Origin: Duganella sp. 1224
GTDB lineage: Bacteria > Pseudomonadota > Gammaproteobacteria > Burkholderiales > Burkholderiaceae_D
Direction of reading: 5' to 3'
Assembly: GCF_013408245.1 (NCBI RefSeq)
Contig: NZ_JACBYS010000002.1
Location: forward strand, 186,001 to 250,000
DNA length: 64,000 bases
The notes beneath the pieces are model-generated. The model was not told where the DNA came from. It searched no databases and saw nothing but the letters and a program-made list of their open reading frames with translations. The position numbers and the translations under genes are program-made. Positions 26,957 through 36,985 of the stretch are shown one piece after another. Each line of letters starts with the position of its first letter. Positions within the stretch are counted from its first letter, which is position 1.

Positions 26957-27964
26957 ATGCATCTACCCGTCTACGCCCATCCCACGCTGACCGTGCTGGT
27001 TGACGACAGCGATTCCTTCTTGCGCAGCCTGTCGTTCCAGCTCGATCCGATGCTGGCCAATAAAACCTTCCATGACACCGCCGAGGCGCTGCACTGGCTG
27101 TGCGCCAGCGCGCCGGTCGGTGGCCTGCCGCTGCACATCAATTTCGACATGCAGAACCTGCCCGCCGACCAGTGCAACGTGGCGCTGGACCTGGAGCGCA
27201 TCTACCGCATCGCCGAGCGGCGCGAGCGCTTTGCGACGCCGTCGGTGCTGGTGGTGGATTATTCGATGCCGCAGATGAACGGGGTGGAATTCTGCGAGGC
27301 GGTGGCGCATCTGCCCTGCAAGAAGATCCTGTTCACCGGCGCGGCCGACGAGAAGATCGCCGTCAGCGCCTTCAACCGCGGGCTGATCGACCGCTATATC
27401 AAGAAGAACGACGATCACGCGCTGGACCTGCTGGAGATGGAAATCGCGGCGCTGCAGGAGCGTTATTTCGACAGCCGATCCGACACGCTGCGCGAGATGG
27501 TGGCGCTGCACGATTACCGCTTTCTCACCGATCCGGCGCTGGCCGAGGTGGTGCGGGAGCTGAAGCGCACGCTGGGCTTTGTCGAGCACTACATCTTTCC
27601 CAATCCGACCGGCATCCTGTTCCTCGACCAGCACGGCAAGGCCACGCTGATGATGATCGAGACCGAGGACAGCATGCAGGCGCAATACGAGATCGCGCGC
27701 GACAGCGACGCGCCACGTTCGCTGCTCAACGCGCTGCTGGAAAAGCGGGTGCTGACATTTTTCAGCGATCCGTTCGGGGATGGCATGTACACCCACAGCA
27801 TGGCGGAAAACTGGCACCGCTACAGCGCCGCGCCGCGCATCTGCCAGGGCAGCGAAACGTATTACTGGGCCTTGTTCGACCTGCCCGGCCATTACTTCGA
27901 CCAGCGCCCCCACCACTACGCGCAGTTCCTGCGGGAGCTGCAGCCGCAGGTCATTGCGGCATGA
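26957..27964 (+). CDS. jqsR: Response regulator JqsR (LqsR-like, no HTH seen)
   Basis: A 335-residue regulator. The acidic pair is Asp 16-Asp 17 (VLVDDSDS), the phosphoacceptor is Asp 101 (VVDYSMPQMNGVEF), the Thr is in LFTGAAD and the Lys in RYIKK. Asp 101 is about 48 residues further on than in ordinary receivers, because residues about 45-93 are an insertion. The C-terminal half (about 165-335) shows no helix-turn-helix, as in Legionella LqsR, whose output is not simple DNA binding. It overlaps nothing and follows jqsS by three bases. Confidence 0.88.
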   Translation: MHLPVYAHPTLTVLVDDSDSFLRSLSFQLDPMLANKTFHDTAEALHWLCASAPVGGLPLHINFDMQNLPADQCNVALDLERIYRIAERRERFATPSVLVVDYSMPQMNGVEFCEAVAHLPCKKILFTGAADEKIAVSAFNRGLIDRYIKKNDDHALDLLEMEIAALQERYFDSRSDTLREMVALHDYRFLTDPALAEVVRELKRTLGFVEHYIFPNPTGILFLDQHGKATLMMIETEDSMQAQYEIARDSDAPRSLLNALLEKRVLTFFSDPFGDGMYTHSMAENWHRYSAAPRICQGSETYYWALFDLPGHYFDQRPHHYAQFLRELQPQVIAA

Positions 27965-27974
27965 GCGTCTGATC

Positions 27975-28002
27975 CGTCATTTCGGCGCAGGCCGGAACGA
28001 CG
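27975..28002. repeat. REP-like hairpin between jqsR and the permease gene
   Basis: An imperfect 12-bp inverted repeat (CGTCATTTCGGC/GCCGGAACGACG) with loop GCAG, 10 of 12 positions paired. It resembles the perfect copy at 45482-45511. It sits between two convergent genes and may also terminate both. Confidence 0.55.
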
Positions 28003-28005
28003 GGT

Positions 28006-30543
28006 TCAGGCCTCGCGCAGCGTTTGCAGCGGCGGCTGGCGCAGCACGTTGCGCAGCCCGAGCCAGCCGCCGGCGATGGCGCACAGCGCGCCAGCCACCA
28101 GGCCGACCAGCCACACCGCCGGGCTGAACGCCCACGCAAACTTGAACTGGTAGGTGGCCAGCGCCCAGCCCATCGCCGCCGCGCCGGTCGCCGCCAGCAC
28201 GCCGGACAACGCGCCCACCAGCGTGAACTCGATCAGTTGCGCCTGCGACAGCTGCTTGCGCGTGGCCCCCAGCGCCCGCAGCAGGCCGGCCTCGCGCGTG
28301 CGCTCGTCCTGGGATCCCATCAGCGCCGCATACAGCACCAGCACGCCGGAAGCCAGCGTGAAGATGAACAGGAACTCCACCGCCGTGATCACCTGATCCA
28401 GCACCGCCTGCACCTGGCGCAGAATGCCGCCCACATCCACGATGGTCAGGTTGGGATAATCACGCGTGAAGGCGTTCATCAACGCCCCCTGCCCCTGCGG
28501 CAGATGGAAGGCGGTGATCCAGCTCTGCGACACTTCCGTCATCGCCGCCGGGTTGATGATGACGAAGAAGTTGACCCGCATCGAGCCCCAATCGAGCTTG
28601 CGGATGCTGGTGATGGTCACGTCCACCGGCGTGCCGGCGATGTCGAAGCGCAGCTTGTCGCCCAGCTTCCAGCGCAGCGTCTTGGCGATGCCCTGCTCCA
28701 CCGAGGCCTCGCCGAAGCCCGGCTTGTCCTCGAACCATTGGCCCTCGGCCAGCTGGTTCTCGGCCTGCATCTGCGCCATGGTGGAGATGTTGAATTCGCG
28801 GTCGGCCAGGCCTTTGGCGCGGTCCTCGGTATAGGTGTCGGCGGTGACCGGCTTGCCGTTGACCGCGGTCAGGCGGCCGCGGATCATCGGGTATTGCGGC
28901 GCGTAGTTGACGCCGGCCGCCTGCAGGCGTTTGGCGATCTCCGGCCCCTGCTCCGGCTGGATGTTGATGATGAAGCGGTTCGGCGCGTCCGGCGGCGTGG
29001 CGTTGCGCCAGGCGGTCATCAGGTCGCCGCGCACCACGGTCAGCACCAGCAGCGCCATCATGCCCAGCGCCAGCGACACCACCTGCACGATGGTGGCGCC
29101 GGGACGGCGCTGCAGCGAGGTGACGGCAAAGCGCCAGCCCTGGTGATCGATGGCGCCGCGCAGCGACCGCAGCGAGCGCAGGCCGAGCCAGGCCACCAGC
29201 CCAAACACGGCAAACGCGCCGACGAAGCCGAGCGCGGTGTACAGCGCCATTGTCGCGTCGCCGGCCTGCCACAGCAGCAGCGCGACAAAGCCGGCCATGC
29301 CGAAGCCATAGGTGGCCAGCGCGGTGACCTTGGGCGGATCCTGCTCGCGCCGGATCACGCGGTTGTGCGGCACTTTGCGCAATTGCAGGATCGGCGGCAG
29401 CGCGAACGCGGCCAGCAGCAGGATGCCGATCGCCAGCCCTTGCAGCGCCGGATAGATGGTCGGCGGCGGCAGTTCGGCGGACACCAGTGATCCCAGCACC
29501 TCCAGCAGCACGTAGTGGGCGCCGAAGCCGACCGCCACGCCGAGCGCGCTGCCGACCAGGCCCACCAGCAGGAATTCGATCAGGTACATGACGGTGACCT
29601 GGTTCTGCGTCAGGCCGAGGCAGCGCAGCATGGCGCAGGCGTCCAGGTGGCGCTGCATGAAGCGGCGCGCGGCCATGGCCACCGCCACCGCCGCCAGCAT
29701 CGCCGACAGCAGGCCGACCAGCGACAGGAAGCGGTCGGCGCGCTCCAGCGTGGCCTGCATTTCGGGGCGGCCGTTTTCCAGCGACTCGACGCGCACGCCC
29801 TTGATGTTGCCGTTCTTGATTTGCGCCTGCAGCCAGTCCTGGTAGGCCCGGGCGATGGCGGCGCCGTTCTTCAGCGTCGGCGGCGCGCCGATCAGCAGGC
29901 GGTAGTTGACGCGCGAGCCCGGCTGGATCAGGTTGGTGGCGTCGAGGTCGGACAGCGCGAACATCACGCGCGGCGCGAAGGCCAGGAAGTTGGCGCCGCG
30001 GTCCGGTTCGGCGGCGATCAGCCGCGTGACGGTGAAGGTTTTGTCGCCCAGCTTGAGCGGCTGGCCGACCTTGGTGTTCAGGCTGCCGAGCAGGCCCGGT
30101 TCGATCCAGACGGTGCCGGGCGCCGGGACGGTGTCGGCGGGCGTACCGATGCTTTGTTCGGCTTGCGCGGGGTCGGTGGTGATTTTCAGCTTGCCGCGCA
30201 GCGGATAGCCGGGGCCGACGGCTTTCAAGGCCGACAGCATGGAAGTGGAGGCCTCGCCCTCGCCGGCCGAGGCCATGCTGGGGAAGGTGACGGTGTCGGT
30301 GACGGTCAGGCCGCGTTGCAGCGCTTGCGCGCGCCATTCGGCGCGTACCGGCAAGTCGGCGCTGATGACGACGTCGGCGCCGAGCAGCTGGTGGGCGTCG
30401 CGATCCAGGCCGCTGCGCAGGCGGTCGATGAAGAAGCCGGTGGCGGACAAGGCGGCCACCGCCACCGTCAGCGCGATCAGCAGAAAACGCAACTGGCCGG
30501 CGCGCCAGTCGCGCGCCGTCATGTTCAGAGCAAGTTTTAGCAT
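28006..30543 (-). CDS. FtsX-like ABC transporter permease (YbbP type), no ATPase adjacent
   Basis: An 845-residue membrane protein with an N-terminal helix, a large periplasmic domain, two blocks of four helices and repeated FtsX domains (RADRFLSLVGLLSAMLAAVA, then FLFIFTLASGVLVLYAALMG). It starts MLKLALNMTARDWRAGQLRF, which is the opening I expect for YbbP homologues; an upstream in-frame ATG is less likely. The partner ATPase (YbbA) and the thioesterase TesA that usually accompany it are not beside it. The substrate is unknown, possibly a lipid or peptide. Confidence 0.88.
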   Translation of the reverse strand: MLKLALNMTARDWRAGQLRFLLIALTVAVAALSATGFFIDRLRSGLDRDAHQLLGADVVISADLPVRAEWRAQALQRGLTVTDTVTFPSMASAGEGEASTSMLSALKAVGPGYPLRGKLKITTDPAQAEQSIGTPADTVPAPGTVWIEPGLLGSLNTKVGQPLKLGDKTFTVTRLIAAEPDRGANFLAFAPRVMFALSDLDATNLIQPGSRVNYRLLIGAPPTLKNGAAIARAYQDWLQAQIKNGNIKGVRVESLENGRPEMQATLERADRFLSLVGLLSAMLAAVAVAMAARRFMQRHLDACAMLRCLGLTQNQVTVMYLIEFLLVGLVGSALGVAVGFGAHYVLLEVLGSLVSAELPPPTIYPALQGLAIGILLLAAFALPPILQLRKVPHNRVIRREQDPPKVTALATYGFGMAGFVALLLWQAGDATMALYTALGFVGAFAVFGLVAWLGLRSLRSLRGAIDHQGWRFAVTSLQRRPGATIVQVVSLALGMMALLVLTVVRGDLMTAWRNATPPDAPNRFIINIQPEQGPEIAKRLQAAGVNYAPQYPMIRGRLTAVNGKPVTADTYTEDRAKGLADREFNISTMAQMQAENQLAEGQWFEDKPGFGEASVEQGIAKTLRWKLGDKLRFDIAGTPVDVTITSIRKLDWGSMRVNFFVIINPAAMTEVSQSWITAFHLPQGQGALMNAFTRDYPNLTIVDVGGILRQVQAVLDQVITAVEFLFIFTLASGVLVLYAALMGSQDERTREAGLLRALGATRKQLSQAQLIEFTLVGALSGVLAATGAAAMGWALATYQFKFAWAFSPAVWLVGLVAGALCAIAGGWLGLRNVLRQPPLQTLREA

Positions 30544-30637
30544 AACAATCCTGGGTTGGTACCCCGCGCCCCAAGGGCGCTGACGGATACTGAACACATA
30601 GCGCGCGGAAACCGTTCAGCCCCGCACACCAGGGACA

Positions 30638-30667
30638 GGGGTCTGACCCCGCACGGGGTCAGACCCC
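30638..30667. repeat. Palindromic repeat GGGGTCTGACCCC-GCAC-GGGGTCAGACCCC
   Basis: Two 13-base near-palindromes in inverted orientation with loop GCAC. It is one of four close copies in this window (also 41465, 50469, 62034). It is intergenic, downstream of the adenosine deaminase gene. Confidence 0.9.
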
Positions 30668-30679
30668 ATCCTCCGGGGT

Positions 30680-31840
<1,161 letters not shown>

Positions 31841-32101
31841 TTAAATCAGGCCGTTACAAAAGGGTATTAACGATATGACGACATACCTTTTGACTTCCTG
31901 CACCAATAGCGCAATAATCAATTTCATAGACGTAAGAAGCGTTACGACCAACACATAAAAGCCGCCATCCGGCCATAAAGCCAGCTCAACGGCGCGGGCA
32001 ATCCGCGTCTTCCCAAGGAAGCTGACCACAAGAAAAATAAGACAGAAAGGAATTATACGAACCAGAGCCAGGGCAGGCGAACTGCCGGTGACTCGTGACA
32101 T
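31841..32101 (-). CDS. Possible small membrane protein
   Basis: An 86-codon frame with two hydrophobic helices (LVRIIPFCLIFLVVSFLG and FYVLVVTLLTSMKLIIALLV). It lies in a low-GC interval between add and prkA. A TGGAA about six bases before the ATG is a weak ribosome-binding site; the frame stays open to 32149 with other ATGs. It is divergent from prkA. I do not recognise a family, and the call rests on hydrophobicity and composition only. The rest of the interval 31688-32132 shows nothing. Confidence 0.35.
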   Translation of the reverse strand: MSRVTGSSPALALVRIIPFCLIFLVVSFLGKTRIARAVELALWPDGGFYVLVVTLLTSMKLIIALLVQEVKRYVVISLIPFCNGLI

Positions 32102-32132
32102 GCAGGTTTCCATCATAAAAGGACATTCAAAC

Positions 32133-34055
32133 ATGACCATTTTTGACAACTACGCCGCACGATACGAACGGACCAAAGAAGAAGAGATGTCCATGAAGGA
32201 GTATCTCGAACTTTGCAAGAAAGACCGGCTGACCTACGCCAGCGCCGCCGAGCGCATGCTGGCCGCCATCGGCGAACCGACCCTGGTCGACACGCGCAAC
32301 GATACGCGCCTGTCGCGCATCTTCGCCAACAAGGTCATCAAGATTTATCCGGCGTTCCGCGAGTTCTACGGTACTGAAGAAGTGATCGAGCAAGTGGTGT
32401 CCTACTTCCGCCACGCCGCCCAGGGCCTGGAGGAACGCAAACAGATCCTGTACCTGCTGGGCCCGGTGGGCGGCGGCAAATCGTCGATCGCCGAAAAGCT
32501 CAAGTCGCTGATGGAGCACGTGCCCTTCTACTGCCTCAAGGGCTCGCCGGTGAACGAATCGCCGCTGGGCCTGTTCAACGAGGACGAGGACGGCACCATC
32601 CTGGAGGAAGACTACGGCATCCCGCGCCGCTACCTGCGCAATATCCCGTCGCCGTGGGCGGTCAAGCGCCTGCACGAGTTCAACGGCGACATCAACCAGT
32701 TCCGCGTGGTCAAGCGCTACCCGTCGGTGCTGAAGCAGATCGGCATCTCCAAGACCGAGCCGGGCGACGAGAACAACCAGGACATTTCCTCGCTGGTCGG
32801 CAAGGTCGACATCCGCAAGCTGGAGGATTATTCGCAGGACGACCCGGATGCCTACAGCTACTCGGGCGGCCTGTGCCTGGCCAACCAGGGCCTGATGGAA
32901 TTCGTCGAGATGTTCAAGGCGCCGATCAAGGTGCTGCACCCGCTGCTGACCGCCACCCAGGAGGGCAACTACAAGGGCACCGAGGGCTTTGGCGCGATTC
33001 CGTTTGACGGCGTGGTGCTGGCGCACTCCAACGAATCCGAGTGGAAGTCGTTCAAGAACAACCGCAACAACGAGGCCTTCCTCGACCGGATCTACATCGT
33101 CAAGGTGCCGTACTGCCTGCGCGTGACCGACGAGATCAAGATCTACGACAAGCTGCTGTTCAACTCCTCGCTGTCGAGCGCGCCGTGCGCGCCGGGCACG
33201 CTGCGCATGATGGCCCAGTTCGCCATCCTGTCGCGCCTGAAGGATCCGGAGAACTCCAGCATCTTCAGCAAGATGCTGGTGTACGACGGCGAAAACCTCA
33301 AGGACACCGATCCCAAGGCCAAGTCGATCCACGAGTACGTCGACTACGCCGGCGTGGACGAGGGCATGAACGGGCTGTCGACGCGCTTCGCGTTCAAGAT
33401 CCTGTCCAAGGTATTCAACTTCGATAACACCGAGGTGGCGGCCAACCCGGTGCATTTGCTGTACGTGCTGGAGCAGCAGGTCGAGCGCGAGCAGTTCCCG
33501 CCCGAGCTGGAGCAGAAGTACTTCTCCTACATCAAGGAGCACCTGGCGCAGCGCTACGTCGAGTTCATCGGCAAGGAGATCCAGACCGCCTACCTGGAAT
33601 CGTATTCCGAGTACGGCCAGAACATCTTCGACCGCTACGTGACCTTTGCCGACTTCTGGATCCAGGACCAGGAGTACCGCGATCCGGACACCGGCGAGAG
33701 CTTCGACCGCGAGTCGCTGAACAACGAGCTGGAGAAGATCGAGAAGCCGGCCGGCATTTCCAATCCCAAGGATTTCCGCAACGAGATTGTCAACTTCGGG
33801 CTGCGGGCGCGCGCTAATAATGGTGGCAAGAATCCCGCGTGGACCAGCTATGAGAAGTTCCGCACCGTCATCGAGAAGAAGATGTTCTCCAATACGGAGG
33901 AACTGCTGCCGGTGATTTCGTTCAACGCCAAGGCCAGCGCCGAGGACGCCAACAAGCACGCCGACTTTGTCGCGCGCATGGTGGAGAAAGGCTACACCGC
34001 CAAGCAGGTGCGGCTGCTGTGCGAATGGTATCTGCGCGTGAGGAAGTCGTCGTAG
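32133..34055 (+). CDS. prkA: PrkA serine protein kinase (YeaG family)
   Basis: A 640-residue AAA+ type protein with P-loop GPVGGGKSS (residues 110-118) and a C-terminal kinase-like domain. E. coli YeaG works with YeaH in nitrogen starvation and stationary-phase survival, and Bacillus PrkA acts in sporulation. The ATG is preceded by AAAAGGA nine bases upstream. It is the first gene of the prkA-yeaH-spoVR operon and is separated from yeaH by a 123-base gap that contains a hairpin-rich repeat. Confidence 0.96.
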   Translation: MTIFDNYAARYERTKEEEMSMKEYLELCKKDRLTYASAAERMLAAIGEPTLVDTRNDTRLSRIFANKVIKIYPAFREFYGTEEVIEQVVSYFRHAAQGLEERKQILYLLGPVGGGKSSIAEKLKSLMEHVPFYCLKGSPVNESPLGLFNEDEDGTILEEDYGIPRRYLRNIPSPWAVKRLHEFNGDINQFRVVKRYPSVLKQIGISKTEPGDENNQDISSLVGKVDIRKLEDYSQDDPDAYSYSGGLCLANQGLMEFVEMFKAPIKVLHPLLTATQEGNYKGTEGFGAIPFDGVVLAHSNESEWKSFKNNRNNEAFLDRIYIVKVPYCLRVTDEIKIYDKLLFNSSLSSAPCAPGTLRMMAQFAILSRLKDPENSSIFSKMLVYDGENLKDTDPKAKSIHEYVDYAGVDEGMNGLSTRFAFKILSKVFNFDNTEVAANPVHLLYVLEQQVEREQFPPELEQKYFSYIKEHLAQRYVEFIGKEIQTAYLESYSEYGQNIFDRYVTFADFWIQDQEYRDPDTGESFDRESLNNELEKIEKPAGISNPKDFRNEIVNFGLRARANNGGKNPAWTSYEKFRTVIEKKMFSNTEELLPVISFNAKASAEDANKHADFVARMVEKGYTAKQVRLLCEWYLRVRKSS

Positions 34056-34178
34056 CATGAGTCGTCGTTCCGGCGCACGCGGGCGGTCCGCCGACGCGGG
34101 CCATAAGCCGCGTGATGGCACGCGCAGCATGGGCCCCTGCTTTCGCGGGGGCGACGTGCGTACAGTAGGAGGCATCTT
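34056..34178. repeat. Hairpin-rich intergenic repeat between prkA and yeaH
   Basis: Contains a GTCGTTCCGGCG piece like the other CGTCATTCCGGC repeats in this window, and then a GCCCC...GGGGC hairpin at 34133-34151 around TGCTTTCGC. It looks like a non-coding dispersed element inside an operon. It ends in AGTAGGAGG, the ribosome-binding site of yeaH. Confidence 0.5.
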
Positions 34179-35447
34179 TTGACTTACCTCATCGACCGTC
34201 GTTTGCAAGGCAAGAACAAGTCCGCCGTCAACCGCGAGCGTTTCTTGCGGCGCTACAAATCGCAGATCAAGGACGCGGTGGGCCGCGCCATCAAGGGGCG
34301 CTCCATCACCGACGTCGAGAACGGCGAAAAAGTCTCCATCCCGGTCAAGGATGTGAGCGAGCCGTCGTTTGGCCACGCCCATGGCGGCGTGTGGGAAGTG
34401 GTCAACCCGGGCAACCAGGAATACCAGAAAGGCGACCAGATCAACCGCCCCAAGGGCGGTGGCGGCGCCGGCCGCGGCAAGGCCGGCAATAGCGACCAGC
34501 TCACCGAGGATGACTTCATCTTCGAACTGTCGCGCGAAGAGTTCATGAACTATTTCTTCGAGGACCTGGAACTGCCGCACATGGTCAAGACGCAACTGAC
34601 CGCCACCACCGATTTCAAGAACCAGCGCGCCGGCTACAACATGTCCGGCACACCGTCCAACATCCACGTGCTGCGCTCGCTGCGCGGCGCGCTGGGCCGG
34701 CGCATCGCCGTCGGCGGCGGCTCGCGCAAGCGGGTGCAGGAGGCCGAGCGTGAACTGGAGCAGTTGCTGCTGGACGGCGTGCCGCTGCAGGACGCCCGCG
34801 TGGTCGAACTGAAAAAGCTGATCCACCACCTGCACACGCGGCTGCTGGCCATCCCCTTCATCGACCCGTTCGACCTGCGCTACACCAACCGCATCAAGGT
34901 GCCCAAGCCGATGACGCAGGCGGTGATGTTCTGCATCATGGACGTGTCCGGCTCCATGGACGAGACGCGCAAGGACACCGCCAAGCGCTTCTTCATCCTG
35001 CTGTACCTGTTCCTCAAGCGCGTCTACGACAAGATCGACGTGGTATTCATCCGCCACCACACGGCCGCCGCCGAGGTCGACGAGGAAGAGTTCTTCCACT
35101 CGCGCGAGTCGGGCGGCACGGTGGTGTCGTCGGCGCTGCACCTGCTCGACAAGATCATCGACGAGCGCTACGGCGCCGGCAGCTACAACGCCTACGTGGC
35201 CCAGGCCTCGGACGGCGACAACTGGGACAACGACTCGGTGCTGTGCCGCCAGCTGCTGGTCAACACCATCATGCCCAAGGTGCAGTACTACACCTATGTC
35301 GAGATCACCGACGGCCCGCCGCAAAACCTGTGGGAGCAGTATTCGCAGGTGCCGGACCACCATCCGCACTTCGCCATGCAAAAGATTGTGACGCCGGCCG
35401 ATATCTATCCGGTCTTCCGTGAACTGTTCAAGAAGCAGCCAAAATGA
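34179..35447 (+). CDS. yeaH: YeaH/DUF444 family protein (VWA-like)
   Basis: A 422-residue protein of the DUF444 family. The C-terminal half has a von Willebrand A-like motif (FCIMDVSGSMDETRKD, the DxSxS metal site). The N-terminal half includes a Gly-rich KGGGGAGRGKAGN segment. The start is TTG with a strong AGGAGG ribosome-binding site five bases before it. It overlaps the spoVR ATG by four bases. YeaH partners YeaG/PrkA in stress survival. Confidence 0.94.
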   Translation: MTYLIDRRLQGKNKSAVNRERFLRRYKSQIKDAVGRAIKGRSITDVENGEKVSIPVKDVSEPSFGHAHGGVWEVVNPGNQEYQKGDQINRPKGGGGAGRGKAGNSDQLTEDDFIFELSREEFMNYFFEDLELPHMVKTQLTATTDFKNQRAGYNMSGTPSNIHVLRSLRGALGRRIAVGGGSRKRVQEAERELEQLLLDGVPLQDARVVELKKLIHHLHTRLLAIPFIDPFDLRYTNRIKVPKPMTQAVMFCIMDVSGSMDETRKDTAKRFFILLYLFLKRVYDKIDVVFIRHHTAAAEVDEEEFFHSRESGGTVVSSALHLLDKIIDERYGAGSYNAYVAQASDGDNWDNDSVLCRQLLVNTIMPKVQYYTYVEITDGPPQNLWEQYSQVPDHHPHFAMQKIVTPADIYPVFRELFKKQPK

Positions 35448-36985
35448 ACGACATGACCACGCCCAAGCCGAAACATCCGAACGCGCTGCCGGAGCAATCC
35501 GAGTGGACTTTCGAGCTGATCGAGCAAATTCACCAGGAAATCCGCCGCGTGGCCGACAACTTCGGGCTGGACACCTACCCCAACCAGCTGGAAATCATCA
35601 CCGCCGAGCAGATGATGGACGCCTACACCTCGGTCGGCATGCCGGTGTCGTACAGCCACTGGTCGTTCGGCAAGCACTTCCTCAGCACCGAGAAGGGCTA
35701 CAAGCGCGGGCAGATGGGGCTGGCGTACGAGATCGTCATCAACTCCAATCCCTGCATCGCCTACCTGATGGAGGAAAACAGCCTGACCATGCAGTCGCTG
35801 GTGATCGCCCACGCGGCCTATGGCCACAACTCCTTCTTCAAGGGCAATTACCTGTTCCGCACCTGGACCGACGCCGACGCCATCGTCGACTACATGGTGT
35901 TCGCCAAGAACTACATCGCCGAGTGCGAGCAGCGGCACGGCATCGACGCCGTCGAGCTGCTGCTGGACTCGTGCCACGCGATCCAGAACTACGGCGTCGA
36001 CCGTTACAAGCGGCCGGCCAAGCTGTCGATGGCGCAGGAGCGCGCGCGGCAGAAGGAGCGCGAGGCCTATGTGCAGTCGCAGATCAACGAGCTGTGGCGC
36101 ACCCTGCCGCGGCGCGAGGAGGAGGAGGCGGCCAAGGCGGCGCCGCGCTTCCCGCCCGAGCCCGAGGAAAACCTGCTGTACTTCATCGAGAAGTATGCGC
36201 CGCTGCTGGAGCCGTGGCAACGCGAGGTGGTGCGCATCGTGCGCAAGATTTCGCAGTATTTCTACCCGCAGCGCCAGACCCAGGTGATGAACGAGGGCTG
36301 GGCCACGTTCTGGCACTACACCATCCTCAACCAGTTGTACGACGAGGGCGTGATCGGCGACGGCTTCATGATGGAGTTCCTCAAGAGCCATACCAACGTG
36401 GTCTACCAGCCGCCGGTCAACAGCCCCTACTACAGCGGCATCAATCCGTACGCGCTCGGCTTCGCCATGATGACCGACATCCGCCGCATCTGCGAGCATC
36501 CGACCGACGAGGACCGCGAATGGTTCCCCGACATCGCCGGCAGCGACTGGCGCAAGACGCTGGACTTCGCCATGCGCAACTTCAAGGACGAGAGCTTCAT
36601 CGCCCAGTACCTGTCGCCCAAGCTGATCCGCGAATTCCACTTCTTTGCCGTGCTGGACGACGACAACAACGAGAAGCTCAACGTCTCGGCCATCCATGAC
36701 GACAGCGGCTACCGATACGTGCGCCAGCAACTGGCGGAACAATATAATCTTGGTAACCGCGAGCCCAACATCCAGGTATGGTCGGTCAACACGCAGGACG
36801 ACCGCGCGCTGACGCTGCGCCATACCCAGTTCCAGCGTCGCCCGCTGAACCAGCAGGCCGGCGAGGTGCTGAAGCATGTGGCGCGCTTGTGGGGCTTCGA
36901 CGTCCACCTGCAAACGGTGGCGCCAAACGGCGAAGTCATCAGTACCCTGGAGGTCAAACGGGAGAAGCGTGCGCGGATGCCGTGA
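35444..36985 (+). CDS. SpoVR family protein (YcgB)
   Basis: A 513-residue SpoVR/YcgB protein with the conserved segments YPNQLEIITAEQMMDAYTSV, HNSFFKGNYLF and NEGWATFWHYTILN. SpoVR is needed for spore cortex in Bacillus, but in proteobacteria it accompanies PrkA-YeaH; its molecular activity is not established. ATGA overlap with yeaH shows tight coupling. A strong terminator follows at 37059. Confidence 0.95.
   Translation: MNDMTTPKPKHPNALPEQSEWTFELIEQIHQEIRRVADNFGLDTYPNQLEIITAEQMMDAYTSVGMPVSYSHWSFGKHFLSTEKGYKRGQMGLAYEIVINSNPCIAYLMEENSLTMQSLVIAHAAYGHNSFFKGNYLFRTWTDADAIVDYMVFAKNYIAECEQRHGIDAVELLLDSCHAIQNYGVDRYKRPAKLSMAQERARQKEREAYVQSQINELWRTLPRREEEEAAKAAPRFPPEPEENLLYFIEKYAPLLEPWQREVVRIVRKISQYFYPQRQTQVMNEGWATFWHYTILNQLYDEGVIGDGFMMEFLKSHTNVVYQPPVNSPYYSGINPYALGFAMMTDIRRICEHPTDEDREWFPDIAGSDWRKTLDFAMRNFKDESFIAQYLSPKLIREFHFFAVLDDDNNEKLNVSAIHDDSGYRYVRQQLAEQYNLGNREPNIQVWSVNTQDDRALTLRHTQFQRRPLNQQAGEVLKHVARLWGFDVHLQTVAPNGEVISTLEVKREKRARMP

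Noticed and set aside
32127..35381. A 1084-codon minus-strand frame covering prkA and yeaH.
   Set aside because: Both plus-strand genes are clear family members; the antisense frame runs across two genes and their spacer and has no protein-like character.
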